Positions 1 through 10,436 of a stretch of DNA of 64,000 nucleotides are shown here, in pieces (position 1 is the stretch's first letter; every line of letters begins with the position of its first letter). The position numbers and the translations under genes were made by a program. The stretch lies in NCBI GenBank assembly GCA_037783415.1, contig JAZGTN010000005.1:3162001-3226000 (forward strand), given 5' to 3'. The stretch is from Leptasterias polaris. Lineage: Eukaryota > Echinodermata > Asteroidea > Forcipulatida > Asteriidae. A model generated the notes under the pieces. That model made no database searches and was not told the origin of the DNA. It saw only the letters and a list, made by a program, of their open reading frames with translations.

Positions 1-784
1 GTGCGTGAGTACCAGCAACAACAATGCTGTTTAGATAGGTTAAGCGCACACCAGCGAATAATGTTATTGCAATGTCGGGGAATAACCGCTTTTGCTGAGC
101 ATGCGCAGATAGGTTAATTATTTGTTCAAGGAGTTTGTAACTGGTTTTTGTATGCTATAGCGCAATTTCATTAATAGAGGGCGATTGCTTTCGCTCTATC
201 GCATTGTTGTGAAACGCCCTCTAGCGTTAACATTTTCTTACATTTATTGTTGCACGAACAGTAACGAAATAGCGAAGACTACAAGCCTGTAAATTGGAAA
301 AGATTATGCTTGTGTGTGTCGCACGCGGGATCGTGCGTTGTGTACATTGTGATCGCAATGTGGTCAGCGTTTCGCGGCACTTTTCGAGTGGATTTTTTTA
401 ATTTGGTGTGTACCAATGGACAAGGTGTGCATAAATAAGATATGAAATGCCCTTTGGATCGTTTTTTTTTTTTGTTTTTTTTCCCAACACAAAATTGATT
501 TTTTTGGGTGGGAATTTTTTACATTTTTTTCCAAAACACGATTTTTTCTGGCGGCGATTCCGTAATCCAAGTAATAAAAAAAAAAATGGCCTTACTGCCA
601 TTTTGAATCACTTAAATTTGGCAAACTATTTTACTAAACTCGACGTTTGTCACCAACAATTTTTTTTCACTGCTGCATTTTTTCATTTGAGTTCGACAAG
701 GTAAAAGTGCAATACTAAGTGCATGCCTAAGTTGTTTTTTTTAGACCAGGAAATTCGGACAAACCTTATTCCTGATACTTGTAC
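1..784. other. UTP4 intron sequence, nothing else recognised
   Basis: AT-rich sequence with several poly-T runs (about 463-545) and no exon that I can extend UTP4 into. A TAAAGCGCTTTA-type palindromic repeat fragment of a dispersed family lies just beyond exon 5 at about 1020-1060. Confidence 0.4.
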
Positions 785-954
785 CTTAATTAGTGTTCCC
801 ATTCTTCCGTTCCAGAACTGCGTCTTCCCTGTGGAGTCACAACTGATGATAGTGTAGTTACTGGTGATAGCAACACGCCATACGATTGTATCTGGGGGTG
901 CTAATCTACTGCGGATTGAAACCTTGGGCATGCTGATTCTCTGCACAGAATGAC
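785..954 (-). CDS. UTP4: UTP4 coding exon 5
   Basis: 170 nt between a CTTCCAG acceptor (961-955) and a GTACAAG donor (784-778). The first two bases complete a Gly codon from exon 4. It encodes GHSVQRISMPKV and TIISCDSTGKTQFWNG, aligning with human TIISVDSAGKVQFWDS. Later exons are off the window. Confidence 0.85.
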
Positions 955-3900
955 CTGGAAGAAAAAAATCACAGAATAGATGAAACAATTCATAATATAA
1001 TATAAATATATCAGTTTTTATAAAGCGCTTTATCGCTACAGGTGTCTCAAAGCGCTTAAAAGCAAAGTATACTTTTGGTTTTTGGAACCGTTCGATTGTT
1101 TTAATCCTATAAAAATGTTGATTTATACAATAGAACCAACCTGTGAAAATTTCATTTCAAAAGGTGGTCGCGATTTTGATGTCCACATCCCTAATAGGAA
1201 TACACAATCTAAAAAACGTCCCCGACAGTAACGTCCCCGACAGTAACGTCCCCGACAGTAACGTCCCCGACAGTAACGTCCCCGACAGTAACGTCCCCGA
1301 CAGTAACGTCCCCGACAGTAACGTTTCTCAGATTCAAATTTTTAGGGCATAAAAAAAGGCTGTCTTTTTTACATATAACCGCATTACTTCGAAGCGAAAT
1401 GTTTCTCAAAATGCTTTATACAATCGAAAGCTGCTGTACTTCTAGCCTGTAAGTTTTTCTTGCCATTAATTTTAAGAGAGATTACCAGACGTATACCTTC
1501 CCTTTAATACGTTTCCTTTAAAAGATAGGTATGCCAAGTTGTCAGAATGACCTCCTATTCGTATTTTAATCAGCAATAGAGATTCTTTTACCCATCTCTT
1601 ACATAACAAGGTCTACACCTAGTGGATTGATGGTTCACAATTCCGGGGTAACTGTTGCTTTTACTTTGTATTTTAGCTGTGGTTTCATAGGTCATTAACC
1701 CCTTTCTCAGTATTACATAATCAGGTGGTACCAGGGAAGGGTGTGTGAGTGCAGTGTGTGAATGTGTGGTGTGTAATAAGACAGAAGCTCTGTGACCGTC
1801 GACTGAGACGCCGGCCAGCATTTTTATATTGCTGCGTGTTTGGTGGGTTTGATTTTGCCCAAGTTTTTCTGCCGGTAGCTTCTGTGTTCAACCACGGATG
1901 AGAAACCGTAAGTTGACTTTATTTTTCTTCAAAAGTTTGTTGTGTTGTACACTAAGGTCCAGATGTAAGATGTACTACGTGTTCTTTAAAAGGAGGGGCA
2001 ACGCCCTTTATTTGCATACGCATTTTGTTTCGGTATGAATATTATTATCCTACATTTATTTCCGAGGAAGAAAGAAATCGTTTTCAAAAGATTGTAGAAA
2101 TTGTTTTATAAAGCTAGGGCTATATAACCGGGTACGGAATATTCTTGTTCTTGCTTTCTTAGACGGCTTTTATTGGGGACATGTGAAAGGGAGGCCTAGA
2201 GACAGAGGACACCCCTTGGAGCCACTACCGTTCAGGGCGCTAGAGGCGACCGTGTAGTCGAGCTTCCAACCCCCAAATCTCTAACCTCATGTGAAAATGG
2301 GGTATTTAATGCCACTGTGTTTGATAAAAAAATTAAAAAAATTCTCGATGATGTCACATTTCAAATATATGGTCTGTAAGTTTAAGTGCAGAGAATTTTC
2401 AGTTCATTCCTGAATTCTGAAGTTATTCAATCAAAACGGCCTTGAATTTGAGGTTAATACTGGTGCAGAAATTCCCATTTGTAATCTACAGACTAGAAGC
2501 TTCTGTAGTTGGATGAATATTTTTAGGGTGTACGTTCTGGAGAATTTTTAAAAATAACAAAAGAGCCCTTGAGAGCCCTTCAGGAATTTGCTGGGTAGGT
2601 GGCACATAAAAGTTGTTGTTGTTGTTGTTTGACTTTGTTTTTTAAGTTGGGTAAAATCCAATAACAACAGAACTAGAACCTTTCATTCACTTACCAGTGG
2701 AAACGTTCCATATCCTAATGGTATTGACTGACCCTGTGACAATGACCTCATCTGACCTGTGCCATGCCAACGAGATAACGCGGCCTTCCTCAGGGTCAAG
2801 GGACCGGTCAAAGATCACGCCTTCCCCAAGTATTTCAAACAGTCTGACGACACCATCTTCGGAACCAGTCTGCAGAATATTGGTGAAATTAAGAATAGAA
2901 ACCAGTTCACTAAGAAGGGAACAAACAAGCAATTTTCAGAGTGATTTTGTAATGACCCTGGTTGGTGGCTGGCCGCTGTTAATGGACCCCACCTTCGGCT
3001 CGGTCCACTAATAGTGGCCAACTAACAACCCGGTCATTAGCACTGAGTAAAGATTGGTTTCTCAGACTTTTATTGCCTAAAAATAATCTATTCAACTCAA
3101 CTTCGTCTCATTCAATAGAATATTCCATCTTTCAATTCCCAAAAATATTCTCACCATTGCACTTTTAAGAATGAGGCGAAGTTGAGTTAAATAGATTATT
3201 TTTAGGCAATAAAAGTCTGAGAAACCAATCTTTACTCAGTGCTAGGATTACTATTTAGTACCACGTCTACTGTGAAGAAATCCCAGCCTGTAATTTCTCA
3301 CAGGCCATGGAGGCCTTTATTGCCCTTGGCTTGGCCTTGGTGACATCATTGAAACTGACCTCTCATGCACGGTGGCCTGGTGGTTAAGACATCTGCTCTA
3401 GAAAGCAGGGGTCCTGGTTTCAAATCCCATCCGACTAGCTTCCAGATTTGTTTTCCAGAACTCGGAAAGCAATGAGCAGTGCTCATCACACATTTGGGTA
3501 CAGGTAAATTAGAATGAATAAAGTGAGATCTGTGAAAATTTCCTGAAATCAGGAAAAAACTAAATTTGACAAATCACAGATCTCAAGTATGATGCATAAC
3601 CAACAACCTCTGTGCTTATTTCACCATCCATTTCTCTTGTTATGGCAATGTTATGTCACTCACCGCTAAATGAGTTCCTGCATGATTTTGCTGCATACAC
3701 CAGAAAGCACTTCCATACATCACAGACTTCTGAAAGACAAATTTGACAAATACAAACAAAGTTATTTTATATTGTTTTTACTTTTAATTTTTGGTAATGA
3801 AACCAAGGATGCCTAAAACCAAACTTAATCACTGTGACTCAGAAGCCTGTGGAATCCTGTAGACATTTATTAGTCACTCTGGAAAATAAAAAGTAAGCAC

Positions 3901-6900
3901 AGGAAAGGAAAAACAATATTACTTAAGTGTATTTTTAGCAATTATATTTCATTTCATGTTATAGGCAGGGTCATACAGGTAGATTGGATTTTGTCAACGT
4001 AATGCTGATTTATAGGCAAAATCATTAATAAAAGTAACATGTGACAATTTCAGGAGAAAACAGAGTCTTCTTGCTTAGAAAACAGCAAGAAACTGTCACA
4101 GTATTTTCACAAGTGGTGAAAACTTAAAAACTGAAGTCATCTTATTGTTTTGATAACCTTTTCCTGGGATGAATATTGTACTACGCATGCTCGGCAGAAG
4201 CAGACTTTTAGCCAGGATTTGAAAATAGGGTGTCAAAATTTTACTTGATTGAAAAACGGGTGTCCAATTTCTGGGGGGCAACTCTTCTCAGCTGTCTGTT
4301 CTGACATTAAATTTTATCCCTTTGTCGGTAAACAATGAATGGACAATCAGTATAAGATGGGTTGATATATCTATCTTGCAGACAGTAACCTTCACTGCAG
4401 CTGGCAGACAGTAATCAATTAAATGGGATTTGGGGGGAGCGCTCGCTTTGCTTTCAATTTCAGGTATTATTATTCGGATGTAATGTTTTTGTATATATGT
4501 CCTGTATGTGTACGAAAAAACCTTACTAGGCTAAATAAACAGGGTGTCTTCAAGGGCATTCGGCAGTTTTTCAGGCCGTCAAAAAATAAAATAAGGCGTC
4601 CAAAAGACGCCCAAAACCCATTGCTGGCTAATACCTTGGGCAGAAGGTCGTTAAAAAGATTAGAAAGCTTACTTTTGGTGAGCATCTCATCAGGTCATAC
4701 TCAGTAACGTCTCCCTGTAGACCGGAAGAGAACAGCCTCCCATTCACCCATGCTAAGGAATCCACCCTTCTCTTCTCAGATCCTGGAATAACCTGCAGTC
4801 AGTCAATAGATACTTTGTAATAATAGGGAGGTTTCGCACGCGAACGGATACGCATACGCATACGTTTAGCTATCCGTAACCGTTAGCAGCCTTTCTGTTG
4901 TTTTGCAATCCCAGCGTTTTGGTGGCACTTTTCGCTGTTCCAGCACAGCACTTGGTGGCGCTGCTCAACATGGCATCCTCCATAGACGAGCTTATGTTCA
5001 TAGCTTTAGAGGAAAATGACGAAGAAACAGTGCATTTTTTCGTATTTCAAAGTCTTTAGAAATCAACAAAATGACACGTACATGTTCAGTGATTCATAAA
5101 TTTTGATACTATTCATACATATTTGGAAACAAATACAGGAGAATTACTAGAAGCTCGAGTTTTCCTACGTGTTTTTTACTTACGTGTAGCAAGCGGGATA
5201 TCAGTGTCGTCTGCACGTATAGCGGATAGCAAGTAGCGTATGACGTCATAATGATGACGTATCCGTCGCATTAACCGTATCCGTTCGTATGCGAAACCTC
5301 CCTAATAAATGACAGGGCTCACCCTTAACACTAGCCCAGCAAACACCACTGCTCAACTTGCACTGTGGGCTACATTGTACATGTACTAAAACAGTGTTTT
5401 CACTGAAACATGACAACCTAATTTGAAATTTGACAGGTCGGTTTTTTACACACTTATGATCATACACACACTTATTTTGATGTACTGCAATCGAAATAAG
5501 CAACAGCGATTTTGGAAGTCTTGAAATGGTTTTTCTTCATTCTAACATGACTTTATTTGACATCATTATCAACAGTGAGCGCTCAGATCGAAACTAATCA
5601 AATTTTTTCCAAGTGTCTGCAAATCCATGATACTGTCTTGCACCCAGCGTTTTAGCTAGCAAGCCATGCAGCCGTGTTTTGCACGGCCAGTTTTCTGAAA
5701 ACATGGCCTATTTTTTCAAGCACGGCTTTTGTGCTGTAAATCAAGCCGTGCACCACATTTGTATAAAATATGGTCTGAATTGAATGTTTTTCCCTTCAAA
5801 AAACATGACAAAAATATTTCTAAAATTTAATAATGTTGGTGAAAGACATGAAAACATTGTTGACTCTGATGCAATTAATATTAATATAGCCCCAAATAAG
5901 ACGCAAGTTGTAGCATGTGTTAGTCGGATACCCCGTGTTTTGGTAAACGTTTTCGTGTGTAATTCTTAACACCGAAAGGCGAAATAAACTCTAAGAACCA
6001 TACCACTCCCTTCGTTATCGCATGGATGCCCCCATTGACTATTAGCCGAGTGGGATCTGTAAACTTGCAAGCTGTTTCAACCATAGAGCAAGCAAGTGTT
6101 TCAACGGACGAAACAAAGAGGGGAAATGACATAAAAGAAACGAAAGTTACCGTAACAGATTTTGTCAAGAAGGTAAAGGTTGACTCAAATTTATCTCATT
6201 CTGTTTTTCGTAATTAGACAGTCGTCAAATGCGATTCAAAACATCAGCAGGCGAGTCAAAACTTTATCAACAATTCTGCTCTGGTCCTGAGAAAACATTA
6301 TTTTCCTTGTCACAATTTATAGAAGTGGGAAGGCCTACTGTGGTCAAGTCTCCGGTGGTCAAGTCTCCGGTATTTTAAGCTTGTGAAATGGTTCGAAATG
6401 TCCGAAAAAAATTTCTGCCATCATGGCCGCGATCGTTGTTGATGCTCACTTGCTCACTGTCTACCACCATGCGTCACACGCACCGTGCTCGCGGCACAGA
6501 TCGTTACATATGACCACGTGTTTGTATGGTGCATGCAGCCACATGGTGCAAAGTCCATCTATCAGCACGCTGTGATTGGCTGTAGATAATATCCATATTC
6601 ATGAAGAAAGCTTGGCTAGACTCCAACTCGGTACACGTTCACAGTGTATGTAGTGGAGGCTGTGGATTTCTGTACTACACACGCCCTTGTACTAAGGCCA
6701 CTAAAACATCGAGAACGTTCGCTGGGGGACCTTGTTTTAACGTTGCCTCCGCGATGCCACCGAAGTGCGTTATCATCGGACGTGGCACTTCGTTAATTTT
6801 TCATCAACGTTGAACCTTAAAGTATCTGTCCTTTCTCTATGGATGAACATTTACTGCTTATTGAATTCCGAAGACACCGTTGCAAAAAAAGGTTCTGATG

Positions 6901-8219
6901 TAATAGATCTTCAAATTAGAAATCTATTGAAATGGTTGTTGATGAAAAACACCATTAAGGGCAAAAGTTAGGCGATGGCGATTGTTCAATACATAGTTTT
7001 GCAAACTCCGATTCCGTGGTTTCCCCCACATTCTTCAAAATGTGCACGTATCACACGCGGACCAATGGAAAAGAAATTGCGAGCGAATTAAGTTTGATTT
7101 TAGTCCATCCAGCAAAAAAAACCAAAAACAAAACAGAACACCAGTTTAGGAAAGCCCCTCTTAATTAAAAAACAAACAAACAAAATTTAAGCTTAAATTT
7201 TTCAGCTCCCATGATACAAAACAGTATCAATTATCATTTAACATCAGTCAATACGTTTTGGGAAATCATCAGGCAAAAAAGAAGGGGGAAAAACAATTAA
7301 AACAATTTGACAATAATAAATATTATTCAATCAAAAAATTCACAATGACAGCCAATCATTATAAGGTAATCTGAAATTTGCCAAAAGGTTAAACAAATAA
7401 TTGTGAAATTTTAAAGATTCTTTGGCCTACATGTATATATTACATTCTTTGAATCTTTACAATTTTAAAATTGTAATTCTTGTGTTATTGATTTTTGTGG
7501 TCTAAACAAAGTTTCATCCTAAAGGACAAATAAGTTAATTTCTTAGAATGAACTCCACAACTTAACAAAAATATTTATAGGAGCCTACATTGCAACCCAA
7601 ATTCAGGGCATCGAATAAGAGCGTATACAACCAGTAAATTAAGAGTCCCGCTGGGCCTTAAGACAATTGATAAACAAAGTTACGTTTCAAGGTAATTTGA
7701 AAGAGTTTGTGCGCTCTGTGTGGATTTCCGGTGAAAAAAGTTGCACACCCTGTTTTTTCAATTTGCACACCCACTTTTCAAATCCTAGGTAAAACACTGC
7801 TTGCACCACTCAAAAAAAAACACCCAAAAACCCAAAACAAACAACCAACCAACCGAACAACCAAACAACCAAACAAACAACCAAACAAACACCCCAACAA
7901 ACAAACAAACAAACAAACAAACAAACAAACAACCCAACAAACAACCCAACAAACAAACAAACAAACAAACAAAAAACAAACAACCCAACAAACAACCCAA
8001 CAAACAAACAAACAAACAAACAAACAAAAAACAAACAATAAAACAAACCTTTTCCTGATACCACTTGTCCCTTATGCTCCATATCTCCACAGACCCATCC
8101 TCCCTTCCGACAGCCAGTCTGTCACACGATGTCTTACCGGATCTATCACATGCAATGCAGTGAATAGCACTGGGCGTGTAGTCAAAGAACTTGACGTGGT
8201 GAAGGCGAAATTCTCCCAT
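785..8219 (-). CDS. UTP4: UTP4 (cirhin), WD40 subunit of the SSU processome; first five coding exons, 3' part off the left edge
   Basis: UTP4/cirhin is a nucleolar WD40 protein of the t-UTP/UtpA subcomplex, needed for pre-18S rRNA transcription and processing. I joined five minus-strand exons by GT-AG sites and phase: 8219-8049, 4792-4673, 3729-3664, 2869-2695 and 954-785, giving 702 nt (234 codons) with no stop. The start MGEFRLHHVKFFDY matches the vertebrate start MGEFKVHRVRFFNY. Later matches to the family are RLFSSGLQGDVTEYDL, TGSEDGVVRLFEI and TIISCDSTGKTQFWNG, which are successive WD40 blades. The family is about 690 residues long, so roughly two thirds lies beyond position 1. All four junctions keep frame (phases 0, 0, 0, 1). 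The introns carry a foldback element, a SINE and a Harbinger-like MITE. CHTF8 lies divergently upstream. The identification is strong; the exon ends are inferred from splice sites. Confidence 0.9.
1215..1324. repeat. 15-bp minisatellite, 7 units plus a partial
   Basis: Perfect tandem copies of AACGTCCCCGACAGT in the UTP4 intron between exons 4 and 5. Because 15 is divisible by 3, every frame stays open (for example NVPDS repeats), but this is not a gene. Confidence 0.95.
2695..2869 (-). CDS. UTP4: UTP4 coding exon 4
   Basis: 175 nt between a CTGCAG acceptor (2875-2870) and a GTAAGTG donor (2694-2688), ending in phase 1. It encodes TGSEDGVVRLFEI, RSLDPEEGRVISLAWH and a WNVSTG end, a typical WD40 blade pair. 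Confidence 0.87.
3038..3244. repeat. Foldback element with 76-bp near-perfect arms
   Basis: The left arm (from TAGCACTGAGTAAAG at 3038 to about 3113) is repeated as its reverse complement at about 3169-3244 with about two mismatches, around a loop of about 55 bp. It lies in a UTP4 intron. No clear target-site duplication. It could be a small MITE or a local inverted duplication. Confidence 0.88.
3367..3600 (+). mobile_element. tRNA-Ser-derived SINE
   Basis: The head at 3367-3439 resembles tRNA-Ser(AGA): an A-box-like TGGCCTGGTGGTTAAG, a CTAGAAA anticodon loop, and a B-box-like GGTTTCAAATCC. The body has GAGCAGTGCTCATCACACAT, shared with the copy near 13970-14110. It lies in a UTP4 intron, on the strand opposite to the gene. 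Confidence 0.7.
3664..3729 (-). CDS. UTP4: UTP4 coding exon 3 (66 bp)
   Basis: 22 codons between a CTTTCAG acceptor and a GTGAGT donor, phase 0 at both ends. It reads YGSAFWCMQQNHAGTHLA, matching the human stretch with FGGPIWSMAASPSGSQLL. Too short to stand out as an open frame; found by homology and phase. Confidence 0.82.
3775..4110 (+). repeat. Dispersed repeat shared with CHTF8 intron 2 and 16.5 kb
   Basis: The segment AACCAAGGATGCC recurs at about 16510. The segments ATGCTGATTTATAGGC and GTCACAGTATTTTCA recur at about 14268-14280 and 14360-14375. This points to one repeat family that landed in several introns. No coding content seen. Confidence 0.6.
4673..4792 (-). CDS. UTP4: UTP4 coding exon 2
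   Basis: 40 codons between a CTGCAG acceptor (4798-4793) and a GTAAGC donor (4672-4667), phase 0 at both ends. It contains LAWVNGRLFSSGLQGDVTEY, matching the human block that follows QEK at the end of exon 1. Confidence 0.86.
4825..5303 (+). mobile_element. PIF/Harbinger-like MITE in UTP4 intron 1
   Basis: 479 bp with terminal inverted repeats starting AGGGAGGTTTCGCA and continuing through CGAACGGATACG, flanked by AAT on both sides, which fits the 3-bp target duplication of PIF/Harbinger elements. Inside is a short plus-strand frame (about 4970-5059) reading MASSIDELMFIALEENDEE, acidic like the start of some Harbinger-family proteins, which ends after about 29 codons. Probably a deletion derivative of an autonomous element. 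Confidence 0.75.
5304..7800. other. UTP4 intron 1, no gene recognised
   Basis: Short open frames only, none with recognisable domains. The 17-mer TGGTCAAGTCTCCGGTG/A is tandemly doubled at about 6340-6376. A GC-richer patch with CCAAT-like and CACGTG motifs lies at 6420-6600. The rest is AT-rich. Confidence 0.5.
7809..8047. repeat. (CAAA)n / CCCAACA compound microsatellite
   Basis: About 240 bp of CAAA units interrupted by CAACCCAACA blocks. Related arrays occur at 24008-24143, 28463-28673 and the two duplicate positions, and in the TTTG orientation at about 20245-20335 and 21520-21585. It abuts the UTP4 exon 1 donor. The long Q/T/N/K or F/V/C/L frames over it are translation artefacts. Confidence 0.95.
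8049..8219 (-). CDS. UTP4: UTP4 coding exon 1
   Basis: 57 codons from the ATG at 8219-8217, reading MGEFRLHHVKFFDY and then RLAVGREDGSVEIWSI, the first WD40 blade. The exon ends in AAAAG at 8049. The donor GTTTGT (8048-8043) is made of the edge of a (TTTG)n-type array, so the splice site and the microsatellite overlap. Confidence 0.88.
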
Positions 8220-8351
8220 AGCTCCTGGTCAAACCTGCCGCAAATAAGCCAACAATTTTTAATTTTGAAATAACTTGTGTCCTTCCTCTCTAAAGTTAAT
8301 CTTGCTTGGCATGACAAATCCTTTGAATTAAATGGAGACTAGCAATCCAGC

Positions 8352-8425
8352 TAGTTGCCATAATCGTAACCCTCCATCCTCCCGACGGCAGACCGTCGGG
8401 AGGATAGTTACGATTATCGCAACTA
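8352..8425. repeat. Strong stem-loop upstream of UTP4
   Basis: An inner 13-bp perfect stem (ATCCTCCCGACGG with its complement) around a 4-nt loop, and an outer 19-bp stem (TAGTTGCCATAATCGTAAC against its complement, one mismatch) with a small bulge. It may be the edge of a degraded transposon; it lies about 130 bp upstream of the UTP4 ATG. Confidence 0.8.
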
Positions 8426-8489
8426 CAGCCGAGCATACTCCAGCTTATAACCAATGCCAAATTACTATCATGCCTAAAGCTTTGACTGT

Positions 8490-8697
8490 CGAGAAGCCAG
8501 AAGGCGGTTTTCAAGCTATTTTGATGGGTCTTTTTTTCATTTTGGGGGCATTTTTTGTGGCTGGGTGTTCGAAAAATCATAGCAAATTGTCATTTCCCAT
8601 CTTTATGTAGAATGGTTCACTGGGCCGTTAGTAGTAGTACGACCCTAAATAGATGTACAGCAAAAAACAGAGTACAGCACCCAAGAAGTGTGGGTAG
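8490..8697. mobile_element. Diverged single arm of the MULE-like family
   Basis: Similar in order and spacing to the right arm of the element at 10437-11870. Shared blocks include AGAAGCCAG..GGCG followed by GCATTTTTTGTG (about 8490-8565 versus 11675-11740), then AGTACGACC, GAGTACAGC.CC and a GGGT.TA-like end. No partner arm was found, so it looks like a solo or degraded copy, with element 8706-9228 inserted directly beside it. Confidence 0.55.
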
Positions 8698-8705
8698 AGT
8701 TTCTA

Positions 8706-9228
8706 TACTTCTAGAAACTATAAGGCTCCCCCGTGAGCCTTATAGGAGTCTAACATTTTGGGCCTCCGTAGCGCTATACATTTTCAAAATGGTCATTGAT
8801 AGATCAACATCTATATAAGCAGCAAATAACTTCAGTTTATTCTGTACTGCACAACTAAAACTTTCCCAACACACTTAAAAACATTCACAATGCTTGTGAG
8901 GCCTTTTTGCCGAGTTACTTGCATAAACATCTTCAAAAAATGAAATTTCCCACGCAATACTCACGGTTGTTTTGCTGTCAAATACACTCAATGCATAACG
9001 ACCACGAATGGTCCGACCAACCATTCCGTAAAAAGGGGAGTTACAAAATTATAATACCTTGCCTCTTCATCCCGGCGCCGATCACGCATAGTGCACAGAT
9101 AAAGACAGCGCGGTGTGCGCCGGAAGCCTCGTGTTGTAACACCCCCTTGTATAGCATTACGGAGGCTCAAAATGGTAGTCCCCTAAAAGGGCTCACCTAA
9201 AAGGGCTCACCTATGGTTTCTAGAAGTA
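8706..9228. mobile_element. Inverted-repeat transposon A (non-autonomous)
   Basis: 523 bp with inverted ends beginning TACTTCTAGAAAC on both sides and continuing through TTTTG.GCCTCCGTA.GCTATA. The flanks AGTTTCTA (8698-8705) and GGTTTCTA (9230-9237) match at 7 of 8 bases, suggesting an 8-bp target duplication as in hAT-type elements. No transposase frame. It lies between the UTP4 and CHTF8 start codons. Confidence 0.7.
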
Positions 9229-9241
9229 GGGTTTCTAAATC

Positions 9242-10110
9242 GGATGTCAGTCACTTCTTACCTTTGCCACTTCGTACCGGGGCACTTCGTACCTTCGGGT
9301 CACTTCGTACCTTGTCAAAGTTGGTCACTTCGTATTGTCAGCTGGGTCAGTTCGTACGCTCAGCCGAGGCAATTCGTACCAACTGTTGGTTGTCGGTAAA
9401 ATATTTGTATAAATGCTCGTTTTATATTTTATATAAATTGTATAATTTGTTTATTAACTGTCCTGTTCGACAAAAGTATTTTTTTAAAATTAATTAAAGC
9501 TTATTTAAAAATATTTCTTTATTAAGTCATATTATTAAAAAAATAATAGAAAAAAATCCCCCATTATTTTTTTCTTGTCAATGTTCTTTTTTTGATTTTA
9601 GATAAATTGTATAATTTGTTTGTTAACTGTTCTGTTCGACAAAAGTATGTTTTTTTAAACTTGTACTTTTTGGTAATTTTCTTTTTAATTAATTAAAGCT
9701 TATTTAACAATAAATTTCTTTATTAAGTTTCTTTTCTTTGTACACGACAAATCACTTATTGAATATGTGGGGCTCTGAGAAGAGCCGTTTGGTTTTAACT
9801 TGAGCGACTCGAACTACATGTAACAAATCGTTAGTGCTCAATTCCTATCGAATCTAGACCTAGTCACAACTGGCCATGAGTCCTTGGCAGCAGCGTGACC
9901 CTCTCGAAACGAGGCAGAAAATCATAATCAGTTCGAGGTACAAAGTGTCTTGTAAGAATTAGGTACGAAGTGTCTTGGAAAAGGTACGAAGTGTCTTGGA
10001 AAAGGTACGAAGAGTCCAGGGTACGAAGTGTCCAAAGTCACTTCGTACCTTGCAAAAGGTACGAAGTGTCCTGGGTACGAAGTGGTAAAGGTACCAAGTG
10101 ACCTGACACC
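9242..10110. mobile_element. Inverted-repeat transposon B with arrayed subterminal motifs
   Basis: 869 bp flanked by a perfect 8-bp duplication TCTAAATC (9234-9241 and 10111-10118). The inverted ends share TGTCAG.TCACTT..TACCTTT.CCACTTCGTACC. Both subterminal regions carry many copies of a GGTACGAAGTG motif or its complement CACTTCGTACC (about 9265-9385 and 9960-10085). The core contains a diverged direct duplication (about 9415-9530 and 9600-9730). No transposase. hAT-like by TSD length. Confidence 0.82.
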
Positions 10111-10436
10111 TCTAAATCTTGCTAATTATTGGCAATGCTACTTGCTAGACTAAAACTTTAGAAGTCGGTAGGAAGCCAAAGACTTATTTGACCCGTCTCG
10201 TCAAAGACTTAACCTTAGTTTCAGTATATATAGGCCTAGTCATATAACAAAAATTGAGGGATATTTAAAATTATTACTGTTACTGTTAGTGTTAGCTGTA
10301 GACAATGAAGTTGAAAGCAAGGAGCAGTACTTAAGGGAAGTCTTAATAACAAGATAAAATTTATAACCAAGGTGGTTTTTCCAGTACTTATTTCAACTTG
10401 TTGATTAATATTATTATTTAAATTAAGCAACTGAAT

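Noticed and set aside
1200..1330. CRISPR-like array
   Set aside because: Adjacent identical 15-bp units without spacers, in a eukaryotic intron; a minisatellite.
1143..1409. NVPDS and VTVGD repeat proteins
   Set aside because: 15-bp minisatellite keeps all frames open on both strands; it lies in a UTP4 intron.
7778..8082. Long frames rich in N/K/Q/T or F/V/C/L over the CAAA arrays (also near 24.0, 28.5, 52.7 and 57.2 kb)
   Set aside because: They are translations of a 4-bp microsatellite open in several frames at once; no start context, homology or splice logic.
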